Source of the DNA: Diploptera punctata
Taxonomy: Eukaryota; Arthropoda; Insecta; Blattodea; Blaberidae
Direction: 5' to 3'
Assembly (NCBI GenBank): GCA_030220185.1
Contig: JASPKZ010004560.1
Coordinates: 666,001-730,000 of the forward strand
DNA length: 64,000 nt
Positions within the stretch are counted from its first letter, which is position 1. Each line of letters starts with the position of its first letter. Shown here one piece after another: positions 1 through 10,771 of the stretch. The translations under genes were made by a program, and so were the position numbers. A model generated the notes under the pieces. It did no database searches. It was not told the origin of the DNA and was given only the letters and a program-made list of their open reading frames with translations.

Positions 1-370
1 ATTCCACAATTTATTTCTGTTAACTTTGTCAAACGCATTTTCAAGATCTATAAATGCCATAAAAGGTGGTAGATTATATTCTCTATGTTCCTCAGTTATT
101 TGATAAATAGTGGAATTGCAATCTGAACAAGATCTGCCTTTTCTGAATCGATTTTGGGCTTCTATAATAATATTTTGCATAATTATATTTAAACGGTTTT
201 TCAATATAGATGCATAGATTTTATATGAGGTACCCAAGACATTTATGCCTCTATAATCTGCACGGTTTTGACCATCTCCTTTTTTTATAAATTGGATATA
301 TTAAAACAATCTACCATTCCTCTGGAATATGACCAGTCTTCCAGCATACATTCAACAAATCTAATTTTTT
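1..370 (-). pseudogene. LINE reverse transcriptase relic, N-terminal half
   Basis: On the minus strand this reads as the first blocks of a non-LTR retrotransposon RT: IYPIYKKGDG, YRGINVLGTSYKIYA, FRKGRSCSDC, then FIDLENAFDKVNR, which carries the first catalytic aspartate block. A stop follows PEEW and a frame change is needed near position 300, so it is dead. The YADD part would lie left of the window edge. The spacing and the YRGINVLGTSYKIY block fit RTE-like LINEs. Family assignment beyond that is not possible from this fragment. Confidence 0.8.
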
Positions 371-1024
371 TAAAATAAAAAAAAAATAAAATAGTGTTAC
401 AACACCGTATTTCAATGCTAATTGAACTAGTTCAAATGCTGTATATTTATACATAATTACGTAGATGGGAATATCGACGTCTCTTAAGTGGTAACTCGAA
501 AGAATGAATGCCGACCACTAAAATGGTGTTGTATCTAACATAAATAAAAATGAAAGAGATCCACTGAATTCGTAACACTCTGTGACCTAAAACTAATCAT
601 AAAAGTATATAATTACCATGAAACATATTCCAAAATATGTTATATATCTTGTTTAAAAGGAAATTTATTGCTAAATTGGGTAAATAAAATTAAATATATG
701 TCACGATGTTACATTTTAATACTTCATTTAGTATGGAAATCTATAATTAAAGCTTTCTCTGTTATGTTGTAATATTGTTTGTAATAAATAAATAACACGT
801 TACCTGATGAAAACATTGTAAACCCGTTGATTTTAATGCCGTAATCGTCTTTTATTGATAAAAATTGAGGTTATGAAATAGTTAAACATGGCTTGCTTAG
901 ATAGGACACTCAAGTGGGAGGATAGTGAATGGAAGCGGGGTAGAAATATAAAGGGGGTGATGAGGTGGACAAAGTGTTGTATAAGAAGCAGAGGCAATGT
1001 ATATTTCCCCTATCTTCGAATAGG
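371..1024. other. No recognisable feature (AT-rich)
   Basis: AT-rich DNA with short A runs. An 81-codon frame from 888 has no recognisable composition or motif and partly overlaps the antisense of the next LINE relic. I see no splice-bounded exon. Confidence 0.5.
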
Positions 1025-1245
1025 AGTCAACAGAACATTTCAAACACTGGAGTTATGTGGTCTGATTTGTGGAGGTTGCATATATAACGTGCACAAGCAT
1101 TATGAACTTGTTGCAGCCTTTGTCCGAATGTGATATTCATGTCGGTTAAGAGTAAGTCACAATAATCGAAATGCGGCATATTCAAAGTTGAGACAAACAT
1201 TTTTTTTTTGCAATAAAGAAGGAATGATTGTTTCAAACTTTTTAG
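1025..1245 (-). pseudogene. LINE-B C-terminal fragment
   Basis: The minus strand encodes MPHFDYCDLLLTDMN and QRLQQVHNACARYICN, matching the region after the RT domain of the longer LINE-B copy at 58213-60566 (LPHFDY, QRLQRVHNACVRFIFN). It is only about 70 codons long, with no start or tail of its own. It is useful because it shows the uninterrupted form of the segment that carries an AT-rich insertion in the long copy. Confidence 0.75.
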
Positions 1246-2113
1246 GGAATGAAAGATCGAATGTATGTTATTTTACAAGTTTATATTAAATGAACCTGCC
1301 AACTAATATTTTGGTTGAAATATACATGGAGATTTTTCAGGGAAGATTTAAATGGGATATCAGTTTGATTTAAATTTACAGAAAACTATCAATGGAAATC
1401 AATTTTGTTTAAAATGCACACTTTCTTCGAAAATAAAAATATCCTGCAAAAAATGGACTGATAAAATATCGATTGAGTTGAAAACAGCTGGTGCAGTATG
1501 AACTGATTTGATGCGTTAAGCTTGCCAACAGATATGCAGAGAAATTTATTGGCATGTAATTTGAAAACGAGGGTTTGTTAATTTAGTGCGTCACTAGATA
1601 TTAGGAACAAGACTATATTCCTGTAAACTAAATCATAATGTTCTACTGAAATGGTTTTAATTTTTATCTCTCGTTTTGTACATGAAAAATAATGGAATAT
1701 TCCAATTTGAGAGAAACGTATACAAGCTAAAGTATATTAGCTACTAATTGCATATCTCCAGGCTCTCAGAGTTGTATAAACATACGTAATGTTCGTACAA
1801 GTTAGTCTTCTCTACCAATCGTAATAATAAAACATTTATTATGTGTAATCAGTTAAATAATTGACATTTCTCATTTTTTCCCCATTGATGATTTTTTACA
1901 GGGAAAAATTTTCTCACGTGTCTTTACAAACATTTTTTTCCATTTAAACTCAACACGCCGGGGGAAAAATATGGGGGTTTACAACCGGGGATTCTAACGC
2001 CACCATGCCACCAACACAAATTCAAATTAAAGAGAAAAGGAAAAAACAGACAATTTATTGTTGCAATACGATATTAGTAAAATTCATGGTAAGTTTCCGT
2101 CGAGGTATTAAGT
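1246..2113. other. No recognisable feature
   Basis: AT-rich sequence without a credible exon, tRNA-like box or repeat shared with the rest of the window that I could find. Positions 1960-2035 are slightly more GC-rich but contain no open frame of note. Confidence 0.45.
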
Positions 2114-3205
2114 CACAGTAATATATTATATGAATAAAAATTATAAAATAGTCACCTTGTAGGTCCGTCTCCTCAACTTACTTAGTTAATACTTAATACA
2201 GGCTTTCCACTTTACAACAGTTTGCCTTTGATTCCTGCTTTCCAGAGATTCCTATCTTCCCATTGTCCATCTTCCATACCCCTCTTTATCATGGCATCAT
2301 ACGTATATTCCCTCATTCCATGCTCTTCTACTTCTCCCCCTTTTCCTTCTGCCTGGTACCATCCAATCCAACACCTGTTTTAGGCCACTGGTCTTCCGAC
2401 ATCCATTGTACATGTCCATACCTATCGATAACAGTTTCTTGTGCATCCATTTCTTGTCTGATATATGTATTTCGAATATGTTGTAGCCTGGATATTCTCA
2501 TACTTCTCCGTAATCCATCCATTTCTGTCGCCAAGATTCTTTTCTGCATCCTTTCATTTATTGTCCAGCTTTCTGATCCATATGTAAGTATACTTTCTAT
2601 TATTGTCTGTATAATCTCTTTTTTTGTTTTTCTGGACAAATATATTTTCCATAAAAGACCATTCAGGGATCTAATCGCCTTCCTTGCACAATTTACTCTG
2701 TTAATAATACATTTTTCACAAGTACCAGATTTATCTATTATAGATCCAAGATATTTAAATTCTTCAACACGTTTTAATTATCATATTATTTATTTGTAGG
2801 TCTTCTGAATTTGCTCCGAATTACAATATTTTTAAAAATGGGCTGTTTTAATATAATTTATCTTCAGTCCAACTACATCAAAAAGGAATCGACCAACTTT
2901 CTCAAATTCCTCAACTTAAGTTGTTTTAACACTCTGTAGGTCTTTCGGGAATAGTCCCATCATCAGGCAGAAACGAATTAGGGCTGTACTTGTTGACCCT
3001 TGTTGAAACACTGACTCTATGTACAAAATATTCACAACTAAGTAATGTTTCAACAAGGGTCAACAAGTACAGACCTAATTCGTTCTGCTGATGATGGGAT
3101 TAGTCCCGAAAGGCCTACAGAGTGTTAAAACAGCTTAAGTTGAGGAGACGGACCAAATAGGTGCCTTTTATAGTTTTTATTCATATATTCTATTACTGTT
3201 GCAAT
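2114..3205. repeat. Foldback element, left arm split by a LINE
   Basis: The sequence at 2919-3010 is inverted at about 3045-3150, with a short loop between. The inverted match continues outward: 2114-2180 pairs with about 3140-3205. The two left-arm pieces are separated by LINE-H (2181-2907), which is flanked by an 11-bp direct repeat, TCCTCAACTTA, at 2170-2180 and 2908-2918. Without the LINE the element is about 355 bp with arms near 160 bp. No transposase is encoded. It could be a foldback transposon or a MITE. Outer ends and a target duplication are not resolved. Confidence 0.75.
2181..2907 (-). pseudogene. LINE-H RT C-terminal fragment inside the foldback
   Basis: The minus strand contains LTYGSESWTINERMQKRI, ATEMDGLRRSMRISRL and YGHVQWM, the C-terminal domain that follows the RT in RTE-like LINEs. 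Upstream codons (towards 2890) are frame-broken. It is truncated at its 5' end, and its 3' end lies at the left against one copy of the 11-bp duplication. It therefore inserted after the foldback element was already in place. Confidence 0.75.
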
Positions 3206-3304
3206 ATGAGACAAATATATATGTTAACTTTTCCCCCAAAAATGTGAAAAATGCCTTAAAATAAATGGAGAAGTTGAGTCCAAATTAACCTAAAATCAGC
3301 AAAA

Positions 3305-3485
3305 TTGCAATGTAAAATGTGTATTTTTGCTCAGACAGTGTGGTCAACTTTATCACAAAATCCAGCTAACAAACAAGTGAAGTCTAAACTGATAAGGTGT
3401 ACTAACTTGTCCGTTTTCTCACCCTAATTTATCCAAATTAACTCTAACTTGCCCATCTAACACCTATTTTCTCACCCTAATTGCC
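3305..3485 (+). repeat. Repeat X, copy 1
   Basis: This stretch matches the reverse complement of 25640-25805. Shared blocks include GCTCAGACAGTGT-like sequence, GGTGTACTAACTTG and two internal occurrences of TTTTCTCACCCTAA. No coding frame is conserved. Class unknown. Confidence 0.65.
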
Positions 3486-3694
3486 ACTAATGTACGTACT
3501 CCTGGGATATAATCCACTTATATATGAACAAATATGTTGGCAATTGGCTCTAGCGGGAACATGTGTTATCATATTGGTCAACACGACGCAAAATGTCACT
3601 TTTTCTCCAATCGAATATTCACTGGTGGGCATAGAACAATCTTACAACCTCCTTCAAAGGGGCTCTTAAATCATTGTAACCTATTACGTGTGCC

Positions 3695-3895
3695 GCTGTG
3701 ATGGTCTAGTGGTTATGATCCTTGCCTCTAGTCCCGAGGGTCGCGGATTCAAACCCGCAGGGGTCAACGGCTTTTTAGGATGGTACAAGTCCTCCTGGAA
3801 GGACTTTAAGGCGTGGGTTCCGAGTTTTGAGATTTTCAGGCTCGTAAAAGAATCGCAATCCTGAATAAAAATCCCTCTGTACAAAATTTAATCGA
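3695..3895 (+). repeat. SINE1 copy with tRNA-like head
   Basis: A box-A-like TGGTCTAGTGGTTATGA and a B-box-like GGATTCAAACCC lie about 35 bases apart, followed by a body with ACAAGTCCTCCTGGAAGGAC and TTTTCAGGCTCGTAAAAG. The same head and body occur at 10772, 18776, 21300 and 38949. This is a Pol III SINE, truncated here before the 3' segment found at 4418. Confidence 0.85.
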
Positions 3896-4417
3896 TCTTT
3901 ATTTATCCAATTAAGGGCTATCCGCTCTTAAAATGATACTCATCAAAACAAAGCCATGTGACCTGCTCGCTTTTCATTGGTTATGTACACCGACATACGA
4001 TGTTGAAGCAGTAAGTACACTAGAAAGTAGCTCCCTTCATTAAATTAAAAATACGTCCTCTGCATATACTTCTTATTCTTCGTGAATGAAAATAATAATA
4101 TTTAAAACAAAGAAAATATTTTAAACTATATCAAATCAATAATTACAACTTAAATAGTTTATTACATATGGATGATGCATTTGAGTCATGCTTCAGTCGA
4201 TTCTGATGCAATAAAATGGCTGAAGATGTCGAGTCTTCTGTTGCTGTGTCGCCATCTAAATTTTTAATACACAAGTCTGGCAAACCTTTGGCTAGTAGTC
4301 AAACATTCAGTGAAAAATCTCACCAGCTTTCTTGTAGTCTACCCCATTCAACGATCACATGTTTTTATACTTTACACGTGCTCCGTCAATGTGACAGTAA
4401 TTGTGGCGCGGATATGG
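3896..4417. other. Unrecognised DNA between two SINE1 pieces
   Basis: No match to other parts of the window. A 68-codon frame at 4216-4422 has no recognisable domain. Because SINE1 body sequence stops at 3895 and its 3' part starts at 4418, this could be an insertion into SINE1, but I found no flanking duplication. Confidence 0.4.
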
Positions 4418-4530
4418 TATAATACCTTAGTTGCTTGCTAGATGTCTCATTAAGGTGATGTACTAATCACATTACTCGTTGGCATATGTAGGTAAATGAG
4501 CGCAACTAAATTAGTTTGATTTAGGAACTT
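4418..4530 (+). repeat. SINE1 3' segment
   Basis: AATACCTTAGTTGCTTGCTA followed by GATGTCTCATT matches the 3' body of the SINE1 copy at 38949-39290. Either it is the displaced end of the 3695 copy or an independent truncated fragment. Confidence 0.6.
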
Positions 4531-4731
4531 CCGCCAGGGAGTATGCATCCACGCCAGACGTATAGTATATGTGTACAGATATATATACACTGTAGCCAAC
4601 TCCTAGAGAAAGAAAGTCCCAAAAAAGGAATGCGGCTGAGCCGAACAAGACTCTAGGTTGTATTGTACACTAAGAAAACATAGTTTGCAAATGAGCTGTG
4701 AGCATAATTAAAGACGAATAAGATATAGCAT

Positions 4732-5166
4732 CTCTTACTTTAAGGGAGGAAAGGAGATTAAGAGTGTTTGAGAATAAGTTCTTAGGAAAATTTTTGGACC
4801 AAAGAGAGATGAACAGACAGGTGAATGGAGAAGACTACATAACAATGAACTACATGGTCTTTATAGGAAGCCAGATATAATAAGAACAGTTAAGTCCCGT
4901 AGACTGCGATGGGCAGGACATGTTGCGCGTATGGGGAATGAAAGACGTGCATGGAAACTTCTTGTAGGAAAGCCAGAAGGAAAACGCCCAGTTGGTAGAC
5001 CAAGAATGAGGTGGGAGAACAACATTAACTATGATTTGAGGGAAGTAGATTATACAGGAAATGATTGGAAAGCGTTAGCTCAGGATAGGGATGTATGGAG
5101 AGCGTATGTCCGTGCGGCCATGAACCTACGGGTTCGATAGTGCCAGTGAGTAAGTAAGTAAGTAAG
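4732..5166 (+). mobile_element. LINE-A, 5'-truncated copy with target duplication
   Basis: This is the LINE-A C-terminus, coding for RRLRWAGHVARMGNERRAW, LLVGKPEGKRPVGRPRMRW and DRDVWRAYVRAAMNLRVR (open from 4931 to 5140). These blocks follow the RT domain in RTE-like LINEs. It ends in GCCAGTGAG and a (TAAG)n tail. The 12-mer AAGATATAGCAT occurs just before (4720-4731) and just after (5168-5179) and is the probable target duplication. One of the better preserved copies, but it lacks all catalytic domains. Confidence 0.88.
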
Positions 5167-5235
5167 TAAGATATAGCATATAAAAATAACATTCTATTAT
5201 ATTCCATTATATTAGCGCTGTTTAACGTTTGACCT

Positions 5236-5241
5236 CGTATG

Positions 5242-5296
<55 letters not shown>
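5236..5296. repeat. (ATT)n microsatellite
   Basis: An uninterrupted ATT array of about 19 units. It sits some 70 bases past the LINE-A copy and is not joined to a recognisable LINE-B 3' end. Open frames across it are an artefact of the repeat. Confidence 0.95.
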
Positions 5297-5297
<1 letters not shown>

Positions 5298-5990
5298 TTT
5301 TACGTGCCACACGCCTCCTGAGGCTTACAGTTGACACGACCTGTCGGGAGAGAGATTTAACTATGGATTACACATATACTTTCTGACCACACAAGGGCAT
5401 GAAGGGTCTTCCCGAATGAGACACATCATTAAGACGAAACACGCAATTCACACACACACATGGTGAATTTGATAATGATTATTATGATGGTCTGATGATG
5501 TTCGTGATTACTTAGTATGAGCCCGCCTCTCTTTGTGTAAATTTTTCGTTCCCTTAGTTGCATACATAATCTCCACGAACCCCTATCAGTGGGGTACAGT
5601 GCATTTCACGTCACCGTACATTTCTACTACAGCCTACGAATTTTTAAAGACACAGTACTCAACTGATTTGTACTTTCTCTCATATATAGCCAGTGTGGCA
5701 ATGTTTGTGTGAGTACACTGGCGTTCTGACGTGACTCCCACCCCTAATATAGTTCCTTACATGTATGACAAATTTGGATTTAAATAATAGTATGAGTAAA
5801 GATGGAACAATTTCTTCGTAAACACGATATCAGCGTATGGTTGTTGCGACATTGTACATGACGTCTTTGGGAAGGGGGTTAGAATAGTTGTCTGTACCGT
5901 CTGGTTACAGCAACATTGCTAAATTGTGTTGTTTAGTATCCAGTATCAAGAATAACCACTATACAAAATATTCTCAACTCGTGTCCAACT
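5297..5990. other. No recognisable feature
   Basis: Moderately AT-rich DNA with a short CA run at 5450-5460. No tRNA-like boxes, RT motifs or splice-bounded frames seen. Confidence 0.45.
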
Positions 5991-5994
5991 CATT

Positions 5995-6300
5995 GTCGGG
6001 TCGAGCGATGAAATGAGATGAAGTCCCTTATACAGAGGTCTGTGAATGACGAGGATGCCGGCCGACCACGCCTGACGCATCATCACAGGGGTAGACGAAT
6101 GAAATGAAACGAAATGGATGAGATGAGTATAGAGAAATGGTGAAATGAAATTATGGCAGGGGAAAACGAGAGAAACCCCCGAGAAAAACCTCCGTTTCAT
6201 CCACTAAGAAACCCACATAGAGTGACCGAGACTCTGTTTCGAGACCCCAGCGGTGAGAGGCGAGCGTTTTACCGCTTGCTCCACGGAGCAGCCTACCACT
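5995..6300 (-). repeat. SINE5 copy
   Basis: On the minus strand a degenerate tRNA-like head (AAAACGCTCGCCTCTCACCG, then GGGGTCTCGAAACAGAGTCT) precedes a body with GTGGGTTTC and TTTTTCTCGGGGGTTT. The same order occurs on the plus strand at 37481-37785. Its 5' end abuts the mariner inverted repeat at 6306. Confidence 0.75.
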
Positions 6301-6305
6301 TTGTA

Positions 6306-7239
6306 TACGAGGGTAAGTCAATATTTATCCGCATTGTAGCTGTATTGTGTTACTGTTGGCAGCACTCGTTCTGTTGCATATGTGGCGCTTGTGTGGTTTC
6401 ATTGTCATTATTTCTGTGCAGGTTTGATATGGCTAGTATAGTTCCATCGTCACTGCCTTACCCGTTATCATGTCTGATACGCTTGTCTGTTTGTACCAAA
6501 GCAGTGCAACGTTCAGTTGTCAGGTTTCAGGAACTACAATCCCTGAAAGAGTTTCAGCACAATACATGAAAACAGTGTATTGGCGCAACGGAGTGTCTAC
6601 GAATGGATTGAATCATTAACGAATGGTCACACAAATGTTACGAGCATTACAAAGGAGCCGAACGACCGTCTACGGAAACAATGATACTTACAAAAGTGTT
6701 CTGGGACTCAACAGCTCAAATACTGGAACATTATCAGGAGAGGGACAGAATACTAAAAAGTTCGCGGTGCAATGAGGTCCTGATTAACTGCCTGAAGCCC
6801 GCAATGTCGAAGCGGACACCAAGGACTCTTTTCGAAAGAGTTTTTGTTCCACGACAAGGCCCCGACCAACATACGCTGCTCCCAACGCTAAACCGCTCCG
6901 GAAACGGCAGTTTTGAAGTAATGGCTTATCCTCCGAATAGTCCTTATCTTACCCCGTGATCTTACCCCGTCTGATATCTTGTTTGGTCTACTCAAAGAGG
7001 CATTAAGGGGCCGTCGATTCACCTCGAACTAAGAAGTAAAGGAAGCGGTGCATGCTTGGCTCGCTGCTCAGCCGAAAACCTCCTTTTCTGATGGCATATG
7101 GAAGCTTGTGCAACGATGTACCAAGTGCGTTGAAAAGCAAGTGGACTATGTTGAAAAATTATGTTAATGTAAATTACCTACTTGTATTGCAATAAAATGT
7201 ATAACTACTATTGCGGATATATATGGACTTACCCTCGTA
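6306..7239 (+). mobile_element. mariner-like element, internally deleted
   Basis: The ends are inverted repeats: ACGAGGGTAAGTCAATAT begins at 6307, and the complement of ACGAGGGTAAGTCCATAT ends at 7238. Each is flanked by TA, the mariner target. The length of 934 bp is shorter than the usual 1.25-1.35 kb. Inside lie relics of a mariner transposase. The inverted repeats agree over about 28 positions with a few differences, so the element is old or non-autonomous. It is immediately preceded by SINE5. Confidence 0.88.
6560..7168 (+). pseudogene. mariner transposase relic
   Basis: Translated pieces in several frames are recognisable as mariner transposase: KGAERPST (end of the helix-turn-helix region), FWDSTAQILEHY (around the first catalytic Asp), YPPNSPYLTP (equivalent to PYSPDLAP near the third Asp), ALRGRRFTS and AVHAWLAAQPKTS. 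There are frame breaks near 6680 and 6957 and stops in the last third. The stretch between the HTH part and FWDS is deleted. Catalysis is impossible. Confidence 0.85.
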
Positions 7240-7514
7240 TTAGTTATACATAACTCCAAAATGTTCCGAACAGTCAGTGCGTAACTTATATGTTCCACCG
7301 AAGTATACTTTGTCTGTAAGTGTGAATCCTGCTTTTCTTTACATCTGACCTTTACTGTATGGTTGAAGCTCAATCAACTCACATAGAGGTTTCATATTTA
7401 CCCTTTCGCACTTCTAAACGATAGTGCTTTCCATGGAAAATCTAACGACACCTAAAAGTCCATTTCGTTAAAAAAGTTACTTATCTGGTTCTTGCCCTAT
7501 AACTTTCAATTATA

Positions 7515-7787
7515 CAGGGAATTGTATTTGAAGAGAAAAATTATTCGCTCAGACTGAGGTTTGAACCCAGGACCTTTGGCTTTCTAGGCCAATGTTCTAC
7601 CGCTGAGCTACCTGAGAAACTCCAATCCAAATGCAAATTTTTCTCTTATACATTGTTAATTCCCGGTGCTACGAGCATTTGCTTGATCACGTAAATGGTG
7701 GATTCTTATTTAAGAAGACATTTATTGGGAATTTAAACACTACTTTATAAAGCCAGTAGGGCTTCTTTCAATATTTTTATTACTAAT
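7515..7787 (-). repeat. tRNA-carrying repeat, copy 1
   Basis: The minus strand carries a tRNA-like segment at about 7550-7625: GGTAGCTCAGCGGTAGAAC as box A and GGTTCAAACC as box B. It is preceded by CGGGAATTAACAATGTATAAG and a body matching 43165-43300. The anticodon-like loop is CTAGAAA. It lies next to a second copy in opposite orientation (7788-8020). Confidence 0.7.
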
Positions 7788-8020
7788 TCAACACTTCTTA
7801 CTGAAGGATAAATTATATTTGAAGAGAAAAATTATATAGCATTCGGCGATCGGGAATTAACATTGTATAAAAGAAAAAAAATGCGTTTATATTAGAGTTT
7901 CTCAGGTAGCTCAGTAGTAGAGCACTGTCCTAGAAAGCCAAAGGTCCTGGGTTCAAACTCCAGTCTGAGCGTGTATTTTTTCTCTTCAAATATAATTTAT
8001 CCTTTAGTGAGAAGTGTTAA
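7788..8020 (+). repeat. tRNA-like unit inside ~50-bp inverted repeats
   Basis: The tRNA-like core (about 7897-7970) contains TAGCTCAGTAGTAGAGCA and GGTTCAAACTCC. It is framed by inverted repeats: GGATAAATTATATTTGAAGA from 7806, and its complement ending at 8002. With lower identity the match extends outward over CACTTCTTACTGAA. The right repeat stops one base before the Helitron. Unlike SINE1-5, no body follows the tRNA head. Possibly a MITE that captured a tRNA, or two SINEs in inverted array. Confidence 0.65.
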
Positions 8021-8021
8021 A

Positions 8022-8651
8022 TCTAATGTATAAAAATGTTTGTATGTTTGTTCGTACTTTTATGCGCGGCCATTCTGTTGATCTGATTATGATGGGGCTT
8101 TTCGCAAAACGTTCCCGGGATGAACATAGGCTATAAGAGAGTTGTAACTCCTACACACCCTTAAAAATCGCTCTTTGTAGTGGAAAACGCGAAAAAAATG
8201 TAGCTCTTTGGACGCTTAAATGCCTTACGCTGCCTAAATCATAACAAATACACAAACTTGATGTACACAGAATTAAATACCTCTACAAAAAAGTCCACAC
8301 AAGCATATTTTATCTCTTACGGATAACTCAACTCACAATAACCATTTTTTCTGTCATTGATGCCAATAAGATCGAGACAAGTACATAGATTCCTGTGCAA
8401 GCATTGCAGCACATGGCGGGTATTCTTTTAACGGATAACTCACAATGACGAATTTTGTCTTTTAGATCATTTATGCTAATAAGATCGAGATAAGTAGATT
8501 CTCGGGCAACACCGGGTAATCAGCACGGGAATCTTAAAATAATTACGATATACATTTATAATTATGTTACCATTTACTTATTCAACTAATCATAAAAACA
8601 CATTAATATTCATTTATTTAGGTGTAGCAGCGCACGCCGGGTATTCGCTAG
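8022..8651 (+). mobile_element. Non-autonomous Helitron
   Basis: It begins TCTAATGTATAAAAATG at 8022 after a host A and ends in CTAG at 8648-8651 before a host T, as Helitrons do. Just upstream of the end is a short hairpin, GGTGT/ACGCC around loop AGCAGCGC (about 8622-8639), nine bases before CTAG. No Rep/helicase is encoded. Two relatives lie at 28858-32113 and 52086-52267 with the same 5' sequence, and the first shares the same 3' hairpin. This is the only uninterrupted copy. Confidence 0.82.
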
Positions 8652-8672
8652 TTCATAATAAAAACATATACA

Positions 8673-8775
8673 GGGAATGTTTAGGAAACATTAGCTCAGG
8701 ATAGGAATGTATGGAGAGTTTACGTACATACGGCCATGAGCCTCCGGATTCAACAGTGCCTGTGAGCTAGTTAGT
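8673..8775 (+). repeat. LINE-A 3' fragment
   Basis: About 100 bases of the LINE-A 3' end: the codons for LAQDRNVWRVYV-like sequence and a GCCTGTGAGCTAGTTAGTTA tail. Frame is lost. It begins about 20 bases after the Helitron 3' end. Confidence 0.8.
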
Positions 8776-9440
8776 TAATTACTTGTTCTATAATCGATAA
8801 GTCAGAATCTTTCTGGTTACATTGAGTTGTAATTCGGCAGTTTTGATGTAGTTTGTTTGGATAGAGATTGGACCGGGACATAAAATGTGGCGCCTTTGAA
8901 GAGGTAACTTTCATGGTTTGTTGCTTTTCGGTTTATAACAACAAGTTTGGTGTGGAGGGGGGATATCTCCCTCGTTAAACACTCGGGGAGGTTCTCAAGT
9001 GGTTGTTGAAGTTACACTTTGATTCCTTTGTATTACAATTCCGCGCTAAATAACTTCACAAACTCTCTTTTTGCCTTATTTAATCGTTTTATCTACTTTT
9101 CTCTACTCGCGGTATCTTCTCAAATCATATATTGTTTTTTGCTTTTACTTTGCTAATCATTCATTTAATTAAACATAGGCTCAACTCTAAAAAACGCAAC
9201 ACATTACAGGGACTCTTATCGCACCAACTTCTCTCAAAAAAACGTTAAACTGATTTTTTTAATGCCCCCAGTTTTTGTCCTTAGACATTTCTGGCGTTCT
9301 CTCCTGGCAATGGCGTAATTGTAACCCACTTCTCAGGTTGGGGCGCCTGGAAGACGGGGTTACATAGCCCCGAGGATATGATAGGTGATGATGATGGTAG
9401 TGGTGCGCCAGGAGAGCTCCTAATCCTAATCTTAATCTAA
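8776..9440. other. No recognisable feature
   Basis: Mixed-composition DNA. The segment 9290-9430 is relatively GC-rich but has no splice-bounded frame or match elsewhere in the window that I noticed. Confidence 0.4.
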
Positions 9441-9632
9441 GATGGATATTAATGATGATTGCGATGGCCATATGATTTCGGGGACCGTTTGGGCCTTAAA
9501 GTTTTCCTGCCATTTGTCTTACAGGTGAAGGAAACCCCCGATAAAAACCTCACCCAGAAAAACTGTCCCAACCTGGGATCGAACTCGGACCCGCTGCGTT
9601 ACAAGGCAGCACGCTACCTCGAGACCACAGCA
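9441..9632 (-). repeat. SINE2 copy
   Basis: The minus strand gives a tRNA-like head with a B box (GGTCCGAGTTCGATCCCAGG order), a body with CTGGGTGAGGTTTTTATCGG, and GGTCCCCGAAATCATATG at its 3' side. The body agrees with copies at 13583, 28530, 35385 and 50706. The distal part of the body (ACCGGTGTGGAAAGCAACGG) is missing. Confidence 0.8.
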
Positions 9633-9635
9633 TGG

Positions 9636-9708
9636 ACTCTAAACTGAAAATATATAAAACTGTTATTCTCCTAGTTGTATTATATGGATGCGAAACATGT
9701 GGACTCTT
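9636..9708 (+). repeat. LINE-A fragment
   Basis: A short piece coding LKIYKTVILLVVLYGCET, the start of the LINE-A post-RT domain. It is cut on both sides: by SINE2 on the left and by LINE-F sequence on the right. Confidence 0.75.
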
Positions 9709-9925
9709 ATTTTAACATGACTATAATCTTTTTTTCACTGAAAATTTTACTACTTTTTCTCGGATTAGACAAGGTGACCCTCTGTCAACAATATTTTTTT
9801 TAATTTTCAAACGGTAATTGGAAACGGTAATGATAAATATTACTATTAATCCTGGTGGCTCAACATTTAATAGATCTGGACAATACTTTGCATTTGCTGA
9901 TGATATTGTTCTTTTGTTAAGAGAT

Positions 9926-10477
9926 TTAAGGGGAGACGTATCTCCGCCATGTTAAATGTTCTAATTTTAATGTTCCTTTTCAGAAGTACTGTTAACATAC
10001 AACATTAATTTTTTTCTCACATATACATACACTATTTGGCAATAAAAGTACTTTTTTTCCAGAACACAGCATTAGAAATGAAACGGTAAGCATTTTTTAA
10101 AAACAATGCTATTTTTTGGTGCATTTGGAAAGGAAAATAATTTTCGGTGCCATTAATAATAACATTAAAATGTTGAAAAATGCCAGATTATGTCTAAATA
10201 CCAAACATATAGCCTGTGAAAATTTCATTTCTCTGGGATGAATAGTTTCAGAGAAAAGGAACTTAAGGCTCGCAAATAAAAAAATAGTGAGAAATTGAGT
10301 TTAAAGTTTTACACTACTCACAGTCCTACCTGCAGCGTGTCCTTTAAACCCACACTTAGGACCTTTAAACAAGTTTGTGGTGCAAAACAATTTATATTCA
10401 TATAGAAAACACTTCAAGGTATGAATATGAGCACAAAAAAGAAATCTTGCCCATTTATAAGGTAACCTTCTCCCCTA
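9926..10477. mobile_element. MITE-like insertion in LINE-F
   Basis: LINE-F coding sequence stops after FADDIVLLLRDL at 9925 and resumes with TLNDILTQM at 10480. The intervening DNA begins AAGGGGAGACG and ends CTTCTCCCCTAA, giving short imperfect inverted ends. The flanks (TTTAA against TAAA) could be a short duplication but are not exact. No coding capacity. Class undetermined. Confidence 0.55.
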
Positions 10478-10771
10478 AACACTTTAAATGATATTTTAAC
10501 TCAAATGGTAAACCAGGCAATACTAGCAAGATTAGAAATCAAAACAGAAAAAACTAAATATTTGACAAACATAAACACTGATGTTGGAGGAACTAACAGA
10601 ACATTAAATGGAACGATATATGAAAAAGTACAGAATTGTAAGTACCGTACCTAGGAGCTACGGTAATCAGACATAATAATATATTAATTGAAATAAAAGA
10701 AAAACTAGCAGCAAGTAACCGATGTTTAAGATCTCTGAACAAAATCATACAATCTAGATATATATGTATCT

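Noticed and set aside
2263..2799. 178-codon hydrophobic plus-strand frame
   Set aside because: It is the antisense of the LINE-H coding sequence, whose motifs are clear on the minus strand.
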